This document shows positions 53,423 to 62,092 of a DNA stretch of 64,000 bases, in pieces. Where the stretch lies: the NCBI GenBank assembly GCA_900319235.1, contig ONNR01000018.1:44042-108041 (forward strand). The letters run 5' to 3'. Positions within the stretch are counted from its first letter, which is position 1. Every line of letters begins with the position of its first letter. The notes below the pieces were generated by a model that was not told the DNA's origin, did no database searches, and worked only from the letters and a program-made list of their open reading frames with translations. The position numbers and the translations under genes were made by a program. Origin of the DNA: an uncultured Prevotellaceae bacterium. Its GTDB lineage: Bacteria; Bacteroidota; Bacteroidia; Bacteroidales; UBA3663.

Positions 53423-55990
53423 ATGTTCAAACTTAATTTCTATGATAACGAATGCCATCGTCGTACACGACGATGGCTCGTCTTAATTGGCTTGTTTGCC
53501 CTCTGTTCAACTAATCTCCTTGGGCAGAACATGCTTCGAAAAGTGGATCAGGAGAAGATGAAGGAGTGGGTCGATGAACAGATGGAGAAACTCACTCCCG
53601 AGCAAAGGTTGGGCCAGCTCGTCATACCGCTGTATTATATGCCAGATGCCACAAAGGCCAACCTCAACAGCATCACCCTCGACATCCAGGAGTATCATTT
53701 CGGTGGAGCCTTATTGAGCAAAGGCTCCATGGCCACCCACGCCAAACTCGTCAACCGCCTCCAGGAGGTTGCACAGGAAGAGGGTCTGCCCGGTATGATG
53801 ATATGCATCGACGGAGAATGGGGCCTGGCCATGCGTCTAAGCGATGCCATCAAGTACCCCCGCAACGGCGCACTCGGCAAGATCAACGAAGACGTACGCG
53901 ACACGCTATGTTATATGTATGGTTTCGAAGTGGGTCGCCAGTGCCGCGAACTCGGCATTCAGGTCAACTTCGCCCCTGTACTCGACGTCAACACCAATCC
54001 CAAGAACCCCGTCATCGGAACACGTTCGTTCGGCAATAACCCCGAACTTGTCAGCCTCGCTGCATCGAGTTATGCACGCGGTCTGGAAGATGCTGGCGTA
54101 CTGGCCGTCGGGAAACATTTCCCGGGTCATGGCGACACCCAAACCGATTCGCACACATCCCTGCCGAAGCTCTCTCATAGTGTGAATCGATTGAATGAGG
54201 TGGAACTGCCCCCATTCCAGCACTTCATCAACCAAGGACTGGGCGGCATCATGACAGCTCACCTCGACGTGCCAGCATTGGCCGAAAAGAAAGGAATGCC
54301 GGCCACCGTCAGCAAGCGTATCATCACTAACATTCTGCGCAACACCATGCACTTCGACGGACTTGTCTTCACCGACGGCTTGGCGATGGTAGGTGCCAAA
54401 TACAAGGATGTCTGCATCAACGCACTTCTCGCGGGCTGCGACATCCTGGTGCAACCCACACCCCAGAAGACACAGATGAATGCGTTACGCAATGCACTCA
54501 AGAAAGGTTACAAAGGCAATGGCTACAAGCTTACCGCCCAGGAATTCCAGCAAATAGTGGACGAGAAATGCCGTCGTGTGCTCGAATGGAAATACGCCTT
54601 GGGTCTCGACCAGCCTCAGATGGTCGAGGTGGAAGGCCTGGCCGAGCGTGTCAACTCTGAATTTGCGGTTCACCTGAAGGATGAACTCCAGCGTCTGAGT
54701 GGCAATTCCGGGCTCGTGGAATACGATCCTACCTTGCAGAACCAGTTCAACGACATCGCTATGACCGAAGTCGCAAGCGAGTCCGCCGAACCGGCTGTAA
54801 AAGAAGAGGTTTTGGAAACCTTTGAGCCTCCCTACCCGCTCATTGCCTTACCTACGGCCACCCCGCAGCAGGTGGGTATGGATATCAATCGGCTTGGCGA
54901 AGTGTCCAGGCTTGCCAACGAGTTCGTCAACTCGGGGGCAGTGCCCGGTTGCCAGATTATCGTGATTCGCAAGAACAAGGTGGTCTATGACCAGACGTTC
55001 GGACGGTTGGGCGGCAACCACGCGCAGAATCCCTACGGCGATCGACCCGTCACTGCCGAAACCATGTACGACCTCGCGTCGCTCAGCAAGGTGCTGGGCA
55101 CCGTGCCCGCCATCATGCTGCTTGTCGACGACCACAAGATCAGGCTTCGCGACCGCATCACCAAGTGGTTGCCCGAGCTCAAAGGCACGCACTATGCCAA
55201 AGTCACCGTCCAAGACCTCCTCTACCACGAGTCGGGACTGAGATCAACCTGTTCTTTCTACAAGCTCACCGAGACGCCCGATTCAATCTTCCGCAGCAAG
55301 ACCATGCTGCAGACCATCGCCACGCTGGACCCCAAACGCAAATTGGGCCGATATCTGTACTCCGACCTAAGTTTCGTGCTCCTCCGTTACATCGTCGAGC
55401 GGCAGACGGGCGAACGTCTCGATCGGTTCCTCGAACGTCGTCTGCCCGACTTCTACGGCCCCTGGTGCTGCTACAATCCCTTGCAGCATGGTGTTCCCCG
55501 CGGAGCCATCGCTCCCACTGAGCAGGACGACGTCGTCCGCCATCGCTTCATCCACGGCACCGTCCACGACGAGACGGGCGCCTGGGCATTGGGCGTCGAG
55601 GGCAATTCGGGTCTCTTCGCTTCAGCTGAGGCTCTGGCCCCGCTCATCCAGATGATTGCGAATGGTGGCGAGTTGGGCGGCAAACGCTACTTGTCGAAGG
55701 AAACCTGCCGACTGTTCACCACGCAGCGTTCGCCCCACAGTCGCCGTGGACTCGGCTTCGACCGCCAGAGCGCAGAACTTGACAACCCCAACCTTCCCGA
55801 GGTGTGCAGCCCGCAGACCTGGGGGCATACGGGTTTCACCGGCACGTGCTTCTGGGTTGACCCCAAGCGTGAACTCACCTACATCTTCCTTTCCAACAAG
55901 ATTTGTCCCGTGCGCGACAATAAGGCCTGGACCGATGGCCATGTGCGCCCACGCATTCTTCAGGCCATCTACGATGCGCTAAAAAGATAA
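53423..55990 (+). CDS. GH3 glycosidase fused to a beta-lactamase-like serine hydrolase
   Basis: This 855-residue exported protein has an N-terminal basic region and a hydrophobic segment (WLVLIGLFALCSTNLLGQ). The GH3 domain (about 50-410) has the NagZ-type motif GKHFPGHGDTQTDSH and the nucleophile Asp318 in VFTDGLAM. The C-terminal serine-hydrolase domain (about 480-855) has SLSK (Ser553, Lys556), a Tyr-Ser-Asp motif in YLYSDLSF, and HTGFTGTCFW. Bacteroidetes carry such NagZ/AmpC-like fusions in cell-wall recycling, but relatives I know are near 1000 residues; the stretch between the two domains (about 410-480) is short here, so a C-terminal GH3 subdomain appears to be missing. Confidence 0.85.
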   Translation: MFKLNFYDNECHRRTRRWLVLIGLFALCSTNLLGQNMLRKVDQEKMKEWVDEQMEKLTPEQRLGQLVIPLYYMPDATKANLNSITLDIQEYHFGGALLSKGSMATHAKLVNRLQEVAQEEGLPGMMICIDGEWGLAMRLSDAIKYPRNGALGKINEDVRDTLCYMYGFEVGRQCRELGIQVNFAPVLDVNTNPKNPVIGTRSFGNNPELVSLAASSYARGLEDAGVLAVGKHFPGHGDTQTDSHTSLPKLSHSVNRLNEVELPPFQHFINQGLGGIMTAHLDVPALAEKKGMPATVSKRIITNILRNTMHFDGLVFTDGLAMVGAKYKDVCINALLAGCDILVQPTPQKTQMNALRNALKKGYKGNGYKLTAQEFQQIVDEKCRRVLEWKYALGLDQPQMVEVEGLAERVNSEFAVHLKDELQRLSGNSGLVEYDPTLQNQFNDIAMTEVASESAEPAVKEEVLETFEPPYPLIALPTATPQQVGMDINRLGEVSRLANEFVNSGAVPGCQIIVIRKNKVVYDQTFGRLGGNHAQNPYGDRPVTAETMYDLASLSKVLGTVPAIMLLVDDHKIRLRDRITKWLPELKGTHYAKVTVQDLLYHESGLRSTCSFYKLTETPDSIFRSKTMLQTIATLDPKRKLGRYLYSDLSFVLLRYIVERQTGERLDRFLERRLPDFYGPWCCYNPLQHGVPRGAIAPTEQDDVVRHRFIHGTVHDETGAWALGVEGNSGLFASAEALAPLIQMIANGGELGGKRYLSKETCRLFTTQRSPHSRRGLGFDRQSAELDNPNLPEVCSPQTWGHTGFTGTCFWVDPKRELTYIFLSNKICPVRDNKAWTDGHVRPRILQAIYDALKR

Positions 55991-56013
55991 CTTCGAGAAA
56001 GCAAAATAAAGAA

Positions 56014-56058
56014 AAAAACCGCGAAAAAGGGATAATTCCAAAGCTTTTCGCGGTTTTT
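56014..56058 (+). terminator. Intrinsic terminator after the GH3 fusion
   Basis: The arms AAAAACCGCGAAAA and TTTTCGCGGTTTTT are perfect complements ending in a T-run. Confidence 0.88.
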
Positions 56059-56090
56059 CTTGTATAATCATCTTCGATTGATTAACTTTG
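56059..56090 (+). promoter_or_regulatory. Promoter of the oadGAB operon
   Basis: CTTG (56059-56062), 20 bases, then TAACTTTG (56083-56090). It lies immediately after the terminator and 51 bases ahead of oadG. Confidence 0.68.
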
Positions 56091-56141
56091 CACACTGAGA
56101 GTATACCAGCGTTCCAAAACATATTCAAACAAATTTACTAT

Positions 56142-56408
56142 ATGGAAGGATTACAGCCTATGGAAACCGCCCTGCTGCTAATGATAGTCGGCATGGGCAC
56201 TGTGTTCATTATTCTGATCCTGATCATCTACCTTTCCAGGCTGATGATTATGGCCGTCAACAAGTTCGCTCCTGAAGAGGAGGTTGCGCCCAAGAAGGCC
56301 GCCGCTCCTGCTCCAGCTGCCGTTCCTGCCAACATTGAGGCCGCTATCAAGGCCGCCGTTGCCCAAGTGGCTCCAAAGGCAATGGTTACAAAGATTACAA
56401 AGGGCTAA
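56142..56408 (+). CDS. oadG: Oxaloacetate decarboxylase gamma chain
   Basis: This 88-residue protein has one transmembrane helix (about residues 8-30, ALLLMIVGMGTVFIILILII) followed by a Pro/Ala/Lys-rich linker (APKKAAAPAPAAVPAN), as in OadG/MmdD-type subunits. The gamma chain joins the soluble alpha subunit to the membrane beta subunit of the Na+-translocating decarboxylase and helps bind Zn2+ in some species. ATG 56142 is preferred to the in-frame ATG at 56088, because 56142 begins at the hydrophobic part and lies after the promoter. oadA follows after 39 bases. Confidence 0.88.
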   Translation: MEGLQPMETALLLMIVGMGTVFIILILIIYLSRLMIMAVNKFAPEEEVAPKKAAAPAPAAVPANIEAAIKAAVAQVAPKAMVTKITKG

Positions 56409-56447
56409 TTAAGAACTCCTAAAAAGAAATCGCATTTACAAGAAATT

Positions 56448-58283
56448 ATGGCAAAAGAAGTTAAGTTTTCGCTTGTCTTCCGTGACATGTGGCAGAGTGC
56501 TGGCAAGTACCAGCCTCGCGTTGACCAGCTCGTTAAGGTAGCCCCCAAAATCATCGAGATGGGCTGCTGGGACCGTGTAGAAACCAATGGCGGTGGCTTC
56601 GAGCAAGTTAACCTTCTCTATGGTGAGAATCCTAACCGTTCGGTTCGTGAGTGGACCAAGCCCTTCCACGAGGCTGGCATCCAGACCCACATGCTCGACC
56701 GTGCACTCAATGCCCTCCGCATGTTCCCATGCTCCAAGGACCTCCGCAAGCTCTTCTATGTCGTGAAGAAGAAGCAGGGCACCGATATCACCCGCATCTT
56801 CTGCGGTCTCAACGACCCCCGCAATGTCATCCCATCCATCGGATATGCCAAGGAGGCAGGCATGATTGCACAGGCTGCCCTCTGCATCACTTTCTCTCCT
56901 ATTCATACTGTTGAATACTATGTCAACCTCGCCAAGAAGTTCATCGAGGCTGGCGCCGACGAAATCTGTCTGAAGGATATGGCCGGCATCGGTCGTCCCG
57001 ATAGCCTCGGCAAGATTGTGGCCGGCATCAAGGCCTACAAGAAGGACATCATCATACAGTACCACTCGCACGCAGGCCCAGGCTTCAACACCGCCTCTAT
57101 TCTCGAGGTTTGCAAGGCTGGTTGCGACTACATCGACTGCGGTATGTCTCCTCTCTCTTGGGGCACTGGCCATGCCGATGTCATCACAGTTCAGGAAATG
57201 CTTAAGGATGCCGGCTTCAAGGTGAAGGACATCAACATGAAGGCTTATATGGAAGTGCGTACCCAGATTCAGGAGATGATGGACGACTTCCTCGGCTACT
57301 ATATTCCCGCTCTCAACCACCTCAACAACTCGCTGCTCGTAAAGCCAGGTCTTCCCGGCGGCATGATGGGTTCGCTGATGACCGACCTCGAGGAGAACCT
57401 CGAAGGCCTTAACCGCTGGAAGGAAAAGAACGGCCAGCCCAAGCTCACCACCGACAACCTGCTCATCAAGTTGTTCGATGAAGTGGCTTACGTTTGGCCT
57501 CGCGTGGGCTATCCCTGCCTCGTGACACCATTCAGCCAGTATGTCAAGAACCTCGCCCTTATGAATGTCATGCAGATGGAGAAGGGCAAGGAGCGCTGGA
57601 GCCTCATCGCCGACAACATCTGGGATATGATTCTCGGCAAGTCGGGCCAGCTGCCCGGACCCGTTGCTCCCGAACTCGTTGAGCTTGCCAAGAGTCAGGG
57701 CCGCAAGTTCGAGACCGAAGACCCTCAGACCTATGCACCCGACTGCCTCGACGAATTCCGCGCCAAGATGAAAGCCAACGGTTGGCCTCTCGGTGAGGAC
57801 GACGAGGAGCTCTTCGAATACGCCATGCACCCATCGCAGTACGAAGCCTACAAGAGTGGCAAGGCCAAGGCCGACTTCGAGGAGGATCTTGCCAAGCGCA
57901 AGGCTGCCAAGAACGCTCCTTCGGGCGAAATCAAGGCTCAGGACCTCAAGGTCACCGTCAATGGCGAAGTTTATACCGTAAGCATTGCGCCTAACGATGG
58001 TTCTGCTCCCGCTGCTACTCCTGCCGCTGGTGCCCCAGTAGCCGCTGGTGAAGGTGCCGACGTACTCGCTCCACTCGAGGGTAAGTTCTTCCTCGTCAAG
58101 AACGCATCCGAAGTTCCTGTGAAGGTAGGTGACATGGTGAAGAAAGGTCAGACCATCGGTTACATCGAGGCCATGAAGACCTACAACGCCGTGGCTGCCG
58201 ACTGCGACGGTCAGATCACCGCCATCCTCGCCAACCCAGGCGACAAGGTATTTGAGGACGACCCCATCTTCAAGATCAAGTGA
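56448..58283 (+). CDS. oadA: Oxaloacetate (pyruvate-type) decarboxylase alpha chain
   Basis: This 611-residue biotin enzyme has a carboxyltransferase domain (about 1-460) and a C-terminal biotinyl domain with Lys577 in EAMKTYN, 35 residues from the end, the usual position. The alpha chain transfers CO2 from oxaloacetate to biotin. Metal-site residues are partly recognisable: Lys176 (CLKDMAG) as the carbamylated Lys and His206-Ser-His208. The usual RDAHQS motif reads RDMWQS, and the residue after HxH is Ala rather than Asp, which marks a Bacteroidetes-type branch. Substrate could be oxaloacetate or another acyl-CoA; gamma and beta chains are adjacent. Confidence 0.9.
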   Translation: MAKEVKFSLVFRDMWQSAGKYQPRVDQLVKVAPKIIEMGCWDRVETNGGGFEQVNLLYGENPNRSVREWTKPFHEAGIQTHMLDRALNALRMFPCSKDLRKLFYVVKKKQGTDITRIFCGLNDPRNVIPSIGYAKEAGMIAQAALCITFSPIHTVEYYVNLAKKFIEAGADEICLKDMAGIGRPDSLGKIVAGIKAYKKDIIIQYHSHAGPGFNTASILEVCKAGCDYIDCGMSPLSWGTGHADVITVQEMLKDAGFKVKDINMKAYMEVRTQIQEMMDDFLGYYIPALNHLNNSLLVKPGLPGGMMGSLMTDLEENLEGLNRWKEKNGQPKLTTDNLLIKLFDEVAYVWPRVGYPCLVTPFSQYVKNLALMNVMQMEKGKERWSLIADNIWDMILGKSGQLPGPVAPELVELAKSQGRKFETEDPQTYAPDCLDEFRAKMKANGWPLGEDDEELFEYAMHPSQYEAYKSGKAKADFEEDLAKRKAAKNAPSGEIKAQDLKVTVNGEVYTVSIAPNDGSAPAATPAAGAPVAAGEGADVLAPLEGKFFLVKNASEVPVKVGDMVKKGQTIGYIEAMKTYNAVAADCDGQITAILANPGDKVFEDDPIFKIK

Positions 58284-58298
58284 TTTCAAGCAATTAAT

Positions 58299-58350
58299 CT
58301 AATTGTTAATTGTTAATTATTAATTGTTAATTGATAATTGTTAATTGATA
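58299..58350. repeat. AATTGTTAATT-type short repeats
   Basis: Five or so overlapping copies of TTAATTGTTAATTG/TTAATTGATAATTG fill the gap between oadA and oadB. The same motif occurs at 4796-4823, ahead of the zinc-ribbon gene. Confidence 0.7.
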
Positions 58351-59598
58351 ATGGATTTCATCAATACAATATTCTCCAACCTGTGGCACATGACAGCGTT
58401 CAGCGACATCGCCGCTGATCCACGCTTCATCATCATGTACCTGCTTGGCTTCCTGTTCCTCTATCTGGGCATCTCGAAGCACTACGAGCCGCTGTTGCTC
58501 GTCCCGATTGCCATGGGCATTCTTCTGGCCAACTTCCCCGGCGGCGAGATGGGTGTCTTCGGTGCCGACGGTCAGGGCATCGTCCATCACAATGGTCAGG
58601 AATACCACGTCTATGAAATGGGTCTGCCCGAGATTGCTCACGAACTCGGTCTGATGAATATGATTTACTACTGGCTTATCAAGACGGGCCTCATCCCACC
58701 GCTCATCTTCATGGGTGTGGGTGCCATGACCGACTTTGGCCCAATGCTCCGCAACCTGAAACTTGCCATCTTCGGCGCTGCTGCCCAGCTCGGTATTTTC
58801 AGTGTGGTACTCGTAGCTATCGGCGTGTTCGGTTTCACTCCTCAGGAGGCTGGTTCTCTCGGCATCATCGGTGGCGCTGACGGTCCTACCGCCATCTTCA
58901 CCACCATCAAGCTGGCTCCTCATCTGCTGGGTCCCATCGCAATTGCTGCCTATTCCTACATGGCCCTCGTGCCTGTCATCATCCCGTGGGTTGTCAAGAT
59001 CTGCTGTCGCAAGAAGGATCTCGAGATCAACATGAAGGAGATGGATAAGCTCTATCCCGATAAGCTCAAGATCAAGAACCTGCGCGTGGCCAAGATCATC
59101 TTCCCAATCTTCGTCACCGTTCTTGTGGCCATCATCGTGCCTTCGGCTGTCAGCCTTATCGGCATGCTGATGTTCGGTAACCTCATCAAGGAGATTGGCT
59201 CCGACACTGCCCGCATCGCCGACACCGCAGCCAATGCGCTGATGAACATCTGCACCATCTTCCTGGGTCTCTCGGTAGGTGCTACGATGACCGTCGAGTC
59301 ATTTCTCAACCTTACCACGCTTGGCATCATTGTCGGAGGCTTCCTGGCCTTCGCAGTCTCTATCGCAGGTGGTATCGGTCTGGTCTATCTCTTCAACCTC
59401 TTCTCAAAGAAGAAGATCAACCCGCTCGTAGGTGCCTGTGGTCTCTCCGCCGTGCCCATGGCCAGCCGTGTTGCCAATGGTATCGCCACCAGCATCAACC
59501 CCAAGAACAACATCCTCAACTACTGCATGTCGTCCAACATCTCTGGTGTGATTGGTTCTGCAGTCGCTGCCGGTGTGCTCATCTCCTTCTTGGGATAA
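58351..59598 (+). CDS. oadB: Na+-translocating decarboxylase beta chain
   Basis: This 415-residue integral membrane protein has about nine to eleven helices and pumps Na+ out of the cell as carboxybiotin is decarboxylated. The hallmark GIIGGADGPTAIFTTIKLAP carries the conserved Asp involved in Na+ transfer, and a second conserved block is NPLVGACGLSAVPMASRVAN. A TTG two codons upstream is possible, but ATG 58351 is preferred. The gap after oadA is 67 bases of AT-rich repeats. The operon (gamma, alpha, beta) makes a complete pump, which turns oxaloacetate decarboxylation into a sodium gradient. Confidence 0.94.
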   Translation: MDFINTIFSNLWHMTAFSDIAADPRFIIMYLLGFLFLYLGISKHYEPLLLVPIAMGILLANFPGGEMGVFGADGQGIVHHNGQEYHVYEMGLPEIAHELGLMNMIYYWLIKTGLIPPLIFMGVGAMTDFGPMLRNLKLAIFGAAAQLGIFSVVLVAIGVFGFTPQEAGSLGIIGGADGPTAIFTTIKLAPHLLGPIAIAAYSYMALVPVIIPWVVKICCRKKDLEINMKEMDKLYPDKLKIKNLRVAKIIFPIFVTVLVAIIVPSAVSLIGMLMFGNLIKEIGSDTARIADTAANALMNICTIFLGLSVGATMTVESFLNLTTLGIIVGGFLAFAVSIAGGIGLVYLFNLFSKKKINPLVGACGLSAVPMASRVANGIATSINPKNNILNYCMSSNISGVIGSAVAAGVLISFLG

Positions 59599-59612
59599 TC
59601 CAATGAAATAAG

Positions 59613-59651
59613 AAATGCGCGTCCGTCTTTCCCAGATCGGGCGCGCCATTT
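59613..59651 (+). terminator. Terminator of the oad operon
   Basis: The arms AAATGCGCGTCCG and CGGGCGCGCCATTT pair with one bulge, followed by TCGTCTTTTT. Confidence 0.65.
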
Positions 59652-59740
59652 CGTCTTTTTGCATTTGCCCGATTAAACCTTTCGATGGCAAATGCGTCCA
59701 AACAACGAATTTTAACCCACTAATACACTATCAACAAGAA

Positions 59741-60994
59741 ATGTCAAGAGTATTGCTTATCGGCTGCGGAGGTGTAGGCACCGTAGCAGCGCACAAGTTG
59801 GCCCAGAACGCCGACGTGTTTACCGACATCTGTATTGCCAGCCGCACCAAGAGCAAGTGCGACGCAACAGCCGAGGCCATCCGTGCCAAGGGCTACAGCA
59901 AGAACGGCGTGGTGGCCAACATCACCACCGCACAGGTCGATGCCGACAGCGTGCCCCAGCTTGTGGCACTCATGAAGGAGTTCAAGCCCGAACTCTGCAT
60001 CAACCTCGCCCTTCCCTATCAGGACCTCACCATCATGGATGCTTGCCTCGAAGCTGGCGTGAACTATATGGACACCGCCAACTACGAACCCAAGGACGAG
60101 GCACATTTCGAGTACAGCTGGCAGTGGGCCTACCGCGAGCGCTTCGAGAAGGCCGGCCTCTGCGCCATCCTCGGCTGCGGTTTCGACCCAGGCGTGACCT
60201 CCATCTTCACAGCCTACGCTGCCAAGCATCACTTCAAGGAGATCCAGTATCTTGACATCGTCGATTGCAACGCAGGCAATCACCACAAGGCTTTTGCCAC
60301 CAACTTCAACCCCGAGATCAACATCCGCGAGATTACCCAGAAGGGCCTCTACTACGAGAACGGCAAGTACATTGAGACCGAACCAATGGAGATTCATAAG
60401 CCCCTCACCTATCCAGGCATCGGCCCCAAGGAGTCCTATCTGCTCCACCACGAGGAGATTGAGTCGCTGGTCATCAATTATCCCACCATCAAGCGTGCGC
60501 GCTTCTGGATGACCTTCGGCCAGCAGTATCTCACCTATCTCGACGTGATCCAGAATATCGGCATGTCGCGCATCGACGAGATTGAATACAAGGCACCCCT
60601 TGCCGACGGCTCGGGCGATGCTGTGGTCAAGATCGTGCCTCTGCAGTTCCTCAAGGCTGTGCTGCCCAATCCCAAGGAGCTTGGCGAAAACTACGACGGC
60701 GAGACCTCCATCGGCTGCCGCATCCGTGGCATCGGCAACGACGGCAAGGAGCACACCTACTACGTCTGGAACAACTGCAGCCACCGCGAGGCATATCTCG
60801 AGACGGGTATGCAGGGCGTAAGCTACACCACTGGCGTGCCTGCCATGATTGGCGCCATGATGTTCCTCAAGGGCATCTGGAGCAAGCCGGGCGTCCACAA
60901 CGTCGAGGAGTTCGATCCCGATCCATTCATGGCCGAACTCAACATCCAGGGTCTGCCCTGGCACGAGGAGCACGACGGCGATCTCGAACTCTGA
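59741..60994 (+). CDS. Carboxynorspermidine synthase-like saccharopine dehydrogenase
   Basis: This 417-residue protein has a Rossmann fold opening with VLLIGCGGVGTVAAHKLAQ and a C-terminal saccharopine-dehydrogenase-type domain (GFDPGVTSIFTAYAAKHHF). The wording throughout matches carboxynorspermidine synthase (LYS1 family), which condenses aspartate semialdehyde with a diamine using NADPH to make polyamines. The frame extends to 59615, but that part lies in the terminator. No polyamine partner gene (carboxynorspermidine decarboxylase, for example) is within the window. A strong hairpin terminates it. Saccharopine dehydrogenase proper is the alternative. Confidence 0.85.
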   Translation: MSRVLLIGCGGVGTVAAHKLAQNADVFTDICIASRTKSKCDATAEAIRAKGYSKNGVVANITTAQVDADSVPQLVALMKEFKPELCINLALPYQDLTIMDACLEAGVNYMDTANYEPKDEAHFEYSWQWAYRERFEKAGLCAILGCGFDPGVTSIFTAYAAKHHFKEIQYLDIVDCNAGNHHKAFATNFNPEINIREITQKGLYYENGKYIETEPMEIHKPLTYPGIGPKESYLLHHEEIESLVINYPTIKRARFWMTFGQQYLTYLDVIQNIGMSRIDEIEYKAPLADGSGDAVVKIVPLQFLKAVLPNPKELGENYDGETSIGCRIRGIGNDGKEHTYYVWNNCSHREAYLETGMQGVSYTTGVPAMIGAMMFLKGIWSKPGVHNVEEFDPDPFMAELNIQGLPWHEEHDGDLEL

Positions 60995-61006
60995 TCTTTC
61001 TTTGCT

Positions 61007-61090
61007 ATCAAGAATTTGAGAATTTGAGAATTATAATTTTGTGTCCCCTCTCAATCCGACCCTCAATTCTCTAATTCTCTAATTCTTGAT
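61007..61090. repeat. AT-rich imperfect inverted repeat
   Basis: The arms at 61007-61032 (ATCAAGAATTTGAGAATT and onward) and 61065-61090 (AATTCTCTAATTCTTGAT at its end) are complementary over about 26 bases with three mismatches. They lie just ahead of the terminator. Confidence 0.65.
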
Positions 61091-61101
61091 AATAAAAAAA
61101 T

Positions 61102-61131
61102 AGCCCTCGAACCATCCAGGATTCGAGGGCT
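61102..61131. terminator. Bidirectional terminator
   Basis: The arms AGCCCTCGAA and TTCGAGGGCT are perfect, with T-runs on both strands, between convergent genes. Confidence 0.85.
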
Positions 61132-61153
61132 TTTCTTGTCTTCAAGTCAAAGC

Positions 61154-61636
61154 TTAGCGCAGGCGCTCAAGGCTCTTGATCAGCGCGATGTCGAAGATCA
61201 CGCCGCGAGCGGCCATGATCAGGGCGAAGATGCTGACAGCAGGCATCACGAGCATCATGATGTTGTAGTGCACATCCGCCACGCCACCCTGCGAGAGGGC
61301 AGCCACCTCACCTTTCAGGCGATAGCACTCCCAGAAGAAGAGGCCGTAATAGAGCACGTTGAGTATGATCGTATAGATCAGCACACGCAGCTGCAGCTTG
61401 CGATTCTTGTAGAGGAAGATGTTGATGAGCGGCAGAGCTACCATCAGGAGCAGCACGATGAAGAGTTCCCACACCATACGGTCGGTCTCGAAACCCTTTG
61501 TTTGGCATACCAGGCCCAGCGAGTTCAGTTCGAAAGTGGCCTCTGGTATTGCGAACGATGCCAGCCAGAAGAAGTGCATCGTGAGGATGGCTATCACACT
61601 GGCCAGCATGTAAATGGTCTGTACGCGCTGTATCAT
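61154..61636 (-). CDS. DUF4293 membrane protein
   Basis: This 160-residue protein has four predicted transmembrane helices (about 7-26, 55-75, 85-103 and 122-145). The start MIQRVQTIYMLASVIAILTM and the RDIALIKS-like end match DUF4293, a Bacteroidetes family that usually sits next to the RNA polymerase omega subunit, as here. The gap after rpoZ is 4 bases, so they are co-transcribed with bamD. No function is known. Confidence 0.88.
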   Translation of the reverse strand: MIQRVQTIYMLASVIAILTMHFFWLASFAIPEATFELNSLGLVCQTKGFETDRMVWELFIVLLLMVALPLINIFLYKNRKLQLRVLIYTIILNVLYYGLFFWECYRLKGEVAALSQGGVADVHYNIMMLVMPAVSIFALIMAARGVIFDIALIKSLERLR

Positions 61637-61640
61637 AACT

Positions 61641-61991
61641 TTAGAAACGCTGCGAGCTCAAAGGCTGCTCATCCTTGTTCTGGTTCAGGCGCCAATAGAC
61701 GTTGCCATCCGAATACTCCTGTGTAGCGATGAGCGTTGGTTTTGGCAGCTTCTCGTAGTAGCGGCTGATCTCGATCTGCTCACGGTTCTCGAACACCTCA
61801 TCGAGGTTATCCGTATTGGTAGCAAACTCCTGGAGCTTCTTGTCCAGGTCGTGCTTCATTTCGCCGGCAATCTGATTGGCACGACGAGCGATGATCTCGA
61901 CAGTTTCGTAGATGTTACCGGTATCCTCGCACAAGGCGATGATGTCACGCGTCACGGTGTTGCTTGGCGCATTAGTCTTCTTATAATCCAT
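61641..61991 (-). CDS. rpoZ: RNA polymerase omega subunit
   Basis: This 116-residue protein has the Bacteroidetes omega layout: a conserved VTRDIIALCEDTGNIYETVEIIARRANQI stretch near residues 14-43 and a helical continuation (MKHDLDKKLQEFATNTDNLD). Omega helps fold the beta' subunit of RNA polymerase. It is the second gene of an operon with bamD upstream and DUF4293 downstream. The bamD stop lies about 100 bases upstream, and that gap carries short CCGAAATCCCGA repeats (about 62058-62087). Confidence 0.88.
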   Translation of the reverse strand: MDYKKTNAPSNTVTRDIIALCEDTGNIYETVEIIARRANQIAGEMKHDLDKKLQEFATNTDNLDEVFENREQIEISRYYEKLPKPTLIATQEYSDGNVYWRLNQNKDEQPLSSQRF

Positions 61992-62057
61992 TTATTCCGT
62001 TTTTATTTATTGGTTTCTAAATTTTCTAATTCCCTCTCTTCTTTTCTTTCTTTATCC

Positions 62058-62087
62058 CGAAATCCCGATATTCCGAAATCCCGAAAA
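62058..62087. repeat. CCGAAATCCCG short repeats
   Basis: CCGAAATCCCGA occurs twice, joined by TATT, in the bamD-rpoZ gap. Confidence 0.6.
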
Positions 62088-62092
62088 GAACC

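Noticed and set aside
56436..58289. 617-codon frame opposite oadA
   Set aside because: Exact mirror of a biotin enzyme with all family motifs; composition effect.
59744..60973. 409-codon frame opposite the carboxynorspermidine synthase-like gene
   Set aside because: Mirror of a recognised enzyme; no promoter.
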